Below, piece by piece: positions 60,846 through 64,000 of a stretch of DNA of 64,000 nucleotides. This DNA is from Biscogniauxia marginata (lineage: Eukaryota > Ascomycota > Sordariomycetes > Xylariales > Xylariaceae), in NCBI GenBank assembly GCA_022695795.1, contig MU404128.1, positions 124,001-188,000 on the forward strand, in the 5' to 3' direction. Position numbers and translations under genes: made by a program. Each line of letters starts with the position of its first letter. Position 1 is the stretch's first letter. The notes below the pieces were generated by a model. The model was not told the DNA's origin. It did not search any database and was given only the letters and a program-made list of their open reading frames with translations.

Positions 60846-62400
60846 ATGAGTTCCCTCGCCGACCTGTTTCCACCAGGAACGGACCTCTGCCAGCTGCCTA
60901 GCGGCAATCCTCCCGCTGGACAGTCCCCCAATTTTCACGATCCGGGCTTAAGGTCCCTGACAATTTCCATCAGCGTCATTTTGACAACTATCGCGGTCGT
61001 CTTCGGCCTTGGTAGGCTGTACGTAAACCTCCAAAGGTTCGCTTGGAGCGATTGTACGTTGTTCATTGTACCTACCATACACCATATTATATAGAGCTGA
61101 TGAATGGTTCAGTATTCGTGTTCATAACCATTCTATGCAATATTGCCGAGGCAGTCATGATGATCGTCTGTAAGCTAGACCCCTACTGCATCCTAAGCCC
61201 GTATAGAACTATCTGACTCTCCTACCTCTAGTCGTCAAGTACTTTCGCCACATGTGGAACGTGCCTCTGTGCTGGATCAATGGCCAGTTCGAGCAAGTAA
61301 GAAAGTGCCATCTTCTCAGCGGCTGAAGATGACTGCTAACAACAGGCATACACCACTAGGTATCATATGTCTGGGAGAACTTGCTGAATTTCAGCCTGTT
61401 CTTTGCCAAAACGGCTACCCTGCTGCTCTTACATCAGCTCTTTTCTGTCTCGCGTAAAATGCGTATAGCCATCTGGATCGGTATAGCCGCTACTTTCGCG
61501 ATATACGCAGCAGGCCTAGCTGTCACGTCGTATTTCGCGGCCCCCCACGCCGGCGAGACGTGGGATCAGCTCCTCGTCAAGGTCATCGGCACGATTATTT
61601 TCCCCCTCTACTGGGCAGTTGCCCAAGGTTCTGCAAGTACCCTCCTCGACATATACATCTTCATCTTGCCGCTGCCTGTGATCTTCAGGCTCAAGCTGTC
61701 GACAAAAAGAAAAATACAGCTCACGGCGGTATTCTTCACAGCTTTCTTGTAAGAGAGAAAAAATTTTATCTTTGAAGTCCCTCGATCCGGTATTTATAGC
61801 TGATATTCTCCCCCAGAGGTGTTGTAGCTAGCGTTGTATCGCTAGCCTACAGAGTGATATCAATTGAACCCCCTAGCCCTGATAGTACCTATAACGCTGG
61901 CGTTCTCATGATTTGCAAGTACGTGCTCCAGTACAAACACCTCTTTGTTTCCGTCTAGACGATAGGAAGTTAAGCTGACCTGATATGAATTCTCCGTTGC
62001 GTGCAGCCTCGTCGAGATGAATGTTGCCCTCATCATCTGCTCGACCACGGCCTTCGCCACTTTCATGCGCATCTACGTCATGGAGTCGCGCGCCTTCAAG
62101 ACCCTCCGCTCGACGCTCAGCGGTAGTAGCGCGAAGAGCCGATCCAACCTGGCCAACTCGGTGCGCAACCCGAACCGGCCGCGGACGGGCCGCGAGAAGC
62201 TCCCGAATCAGAAGCGCGGGGGCCCGAGGCACATGGACGGCTACGTTGAGATGAGCGAAACGTGGCTGCTCAACAGTAGGACCAAGGTTGACATTGAGGC
62301 GCCGAGAGAGACCCCCGCGACGGAGAGCGAAGACGCAGGGGGGTTGAGAGTGCTAAAGACGGTGAATGTTGAGCGTGAGCCTATTCCACCCCCTTCTTGA
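60846..62400 (+). CDS. Pth11-like integral membrane protein (fungal rhodopsin domain, no CFEM)
   Basis: Six exons (60846-61053, 61113-61169, 61232-61296, 61360-61748, 61817-61918, 62007-62400) give 404 residues with every phase consistent. The order is typical of the fungal rhodopsin-domain family: a short luminal N-terminus with a GQSPNFHDPG motif, then TM1 (SLTISISVILTTIAVVFGLG). RLYVNLQRFAWSD, FVKYFRHMWNVPL, YVWENLLNFSLFFAKTATLL and DIYIFILPLPVIFRLKLSTK (TM6) follow, and the last TM is NVALIICSTTAFATFMRIY. About 110 residues of cytoplasmic tail rich in Arg/Ser and Glu end in PIPPPS. No N-terminal CFEM Cys-rich domain is present. Such proteins resemble the Pth11 receptor of Magnaporthe, but most members are functionally unknown. 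The first intron was placed at 61054-61112 because shorter choices give a stop. Confidence 0.82.
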
Positions 62401-63013
62401 GGCGAATTCAGTGTAGGGTCTCGCGTGAGAGAAAGAAAACGTTGGGTACCCTTACGGGCATAAGGAAGGCATTTGAATTTTATCTTCCCATTGACGGGAT
62501 TTAGCGAAGTAAGAGGGTAAATTGAACGTTGAAGACATAGCGAACTTCGGGCGTTGTGTAGCTATTGTCACGACACAACAGTTTAGGTCTGAAATGTACC
62601 TAGTATAAACGTACTATAAATTTTAGCTATGAAGTTATGAATAACGTGTTCTATTATTATCATTACGAACTAGAATCCTCTCGCTACCTTATAAACTGCT
62701 CCGGTGTTCTTTAGCCAGTTATCAGCTAGTAAGACCTGGGGGGCTAAGGTGAGACCCTACTTAGATATTTTGCAAGCTTCGTAATTATTATCTAGTCCTA
62801 ATACACACGCACAAACATACACATATACACAGACAGAGAGAAAGAATTTGAATAATACCGAAATCACCTTGATATGTACCTATCGTGAGCACCTCTGACT
62901 TTCCTGCACAGGTTATAGGTCTACTTAGGTGGACTATGCGGCAGTTTTCGAAATCGAAGTCCGACACAAGACTCCCAACTCGCAAAGAGCATGCAAAACG
63001 GGTAGATTCGGAC
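62401..63013. other. intergenic between convergent genes
   Basis: 3' flanks of the Pth11-like and SDR genes. A CA-rich stretch (ACACACGCACAAACATACAC, 62803-62835). No gene seen. Confidence 0.6.
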
Positions 63014-64000
63014 TCATTCCCACATTTTAAGCACACTCTCTCCTTCCTTCAACTGTGCATACTGTACGCTGCCTTTCCACACCACCTCTCTCTTCATAGG
63101 GTCTTTCGCATCAGGGCTATACTCGCCGAGCTTAGACCCATCGAGATACAGGCCCTTGGGCCGCTCGCGGAGCGGCGGCGGGCCACAGTCGAACGCAGCC
63201 GCCACCACGTCGCCCGCCGACTTCTTCGGCGTGCGGAACGGGCCGTCTGGGTAGAAGCACGTCAATACAGTCACCAAGGCGGGCAGCAGGATTTTGAACA
63301 TGAGGACCCTGATGAACCACGAGTTGCTCCGGCGCACGATGTCGGTAGCCATAGTACCAGGATCGACGGCGAGGACCGAGATATTGTTGAGAACAGGGTC
63401 CTGGTCGAGACGGCGCTGGAGCTCCTGGAGCATCGTCATGCTGCACAGCTTAGAAGCCCCGTAGCGGCGGTAGCCGGCAGCCCAGGCGGTATCGTCGTCC
63501 TTGTTCGCGCTCCAGGTGCCGTTGGCAATGGGCTCGAGGCTGTCCGAAATGACGGTGCTATATTTGTCTTTGTACGCATCGACGTGCAGCTGAAACGGGT
63601 GGTCGCGGCTGTGGCGAGAGAGAGAGTCTTGGTTAGTCTATAATTCCATTCCCCTCCGCGACGATGATGGGCGGTTTTGATTTTAACATGCTTGTGAGAC
63701 CAGCTACTTATCCAAACCACTCTTCCGTTTTCCCGGTCCATGCTCCGGAGGAGCAACAACAGCAGGAGCCAATGGCTTAGATAGTTGACCACAAAAGTCG
63801 TGTCCAGTCCGTCACTGGTCCACGTCTGTGTCCCAAACTCCTGGTGGCCCGCGTTGAGCACCACGGCACGAATCGGAGGTAACTCACCGGCCGCGACGCG
63901 GGAGTTGATCATCTTAGCTACCTCGCGCACGTGACTGAGTTGTGATAAATCGAGCGATAATTTGTCGTAAGAATGTGGTGGTGCGGTTGATATAGCTGGC
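63014..64000 (-). CDS. short-chain dehydrogenase/reductase, 5' end beyond window
   Basis: Two exons are visible on the minus strand: 63688 to the right edge, and 63014-63589. The first part reads SYDKLSLDLSQLSHV into AKMINSR and then AVVLNAGHQE (the NAG motif of classical SDRs), DGLDTTFVVNYLSHWLLLLL and NGRVVWISSWSHKH. The second exon carries the catalytic YGASK (YxxxK) and LAVDPGTMATDIVRRSNSW. The Rossmann TGxxxGxG motif would be off the edge. It most resembles the retinol-dehydrogenase/WWOX-like extended SDR branch of fungi. The intron was placed at 63590-63687 (donor gttaaa, acceptor cccgtttcag) because it is the only phase-preserving choice with a good pyrimidine tract; the donor is weak. 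It is the end of the accessory block and implies more genes to the right. Confidence 0.85.

Noticed and set aside
62885..63643. 252-codon open frame on the plus strand opposite the SDR gene
   Set aside because: Antisense shadow of a clear SDR with YxxxK and NAG motifs on the minus strand.
1..64000. CRISPR array, prokaryotic operons or ribosome binding sites
   Set aside because: The window is eukaryotic; the only regular short repeats are contiguous micro- or minisatellites without spacers.

Overview
This window is nuclear DNA of a filamentous ascomycete (Pezizomycotina, probably Sordariomycetes). Protein-coding genes are interrupted by introns of mostly 50-250 nt with GTRNGT donors and YAG acceptors. 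The conserved proteins are eukaryotic and fungal in type, and the intergenic DNA is sprinkled with TAGG/CCTA-type short repeats. All coordinates of spliced genes below were assembled by hand from splice signals, reading phase and remembered family consensus; none has been checked by alignment or RNA evidence.

Region 1 (1-9.9 kb) is conserved housekeeping: the 3' end of a DUF866 zinc-protein gene, SmF, PRMT5 (Skb1/Hsl7), prefoldin subunit 4, and a secreted or GPI-anchored App1-like (DUF2183) protein. Region 2 (9.9-27.8 kb) is a gene-poor island. In it I support only one short Cys-rich gene (17.9-18.3 kb), one decayed reading frame with an internal stop (13.1-13.4 kb), a probable Ty1/copia LTR/PBS/gag relic (about 23.7-24.15 kb) and a 260-bp MITE-like element with 27-bp terminal inverted repeats and TA flanks (25.84-26.10 kb). 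Region 3 (27.8-46.2 kb) is conserved again: heat-shock factor HSF1, spliceosomal cyclophilin CWC27, deoxyhypusine synthase, an unrecognised nuclear-type protein, and a very large SNT1-like SANT-domain corepressor with an RD/RG-rich N-terminus and a Q/H tract.

Region 4 (46.2-64 kb) is accessory. It begins with a broken N-terminal piece of a STAND/NLR-type gene (SesB-like hydrolase domain). Next come a 12-exon PDR-type ABC transporter, a P450, a Pth11-like rhodopsin-domain membrane protein and a short-chain dehydrogenase that runs off the right edge. This P450/SDR/transporter/receptor-like grouping could be the margin of a specialised-metabolism locus, but no backbone synthase is in the window.

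Functionally, SmF, PRMT5 (Sm-protein arginine methylation) and CWC27 all serve the spliceosome, while prefoldin, HSF1 and CWC27 serve protein folding. I read this as coincidental housekeeping neighbourhood rather than an operon-like unit. The most interesting unexplained items are the decayed NLR relic beside the transporter, the accessory block itself, the decayed ORF at 13.1 kb, the MITE, and a 13-bp minisatellite at 58.0 kb.
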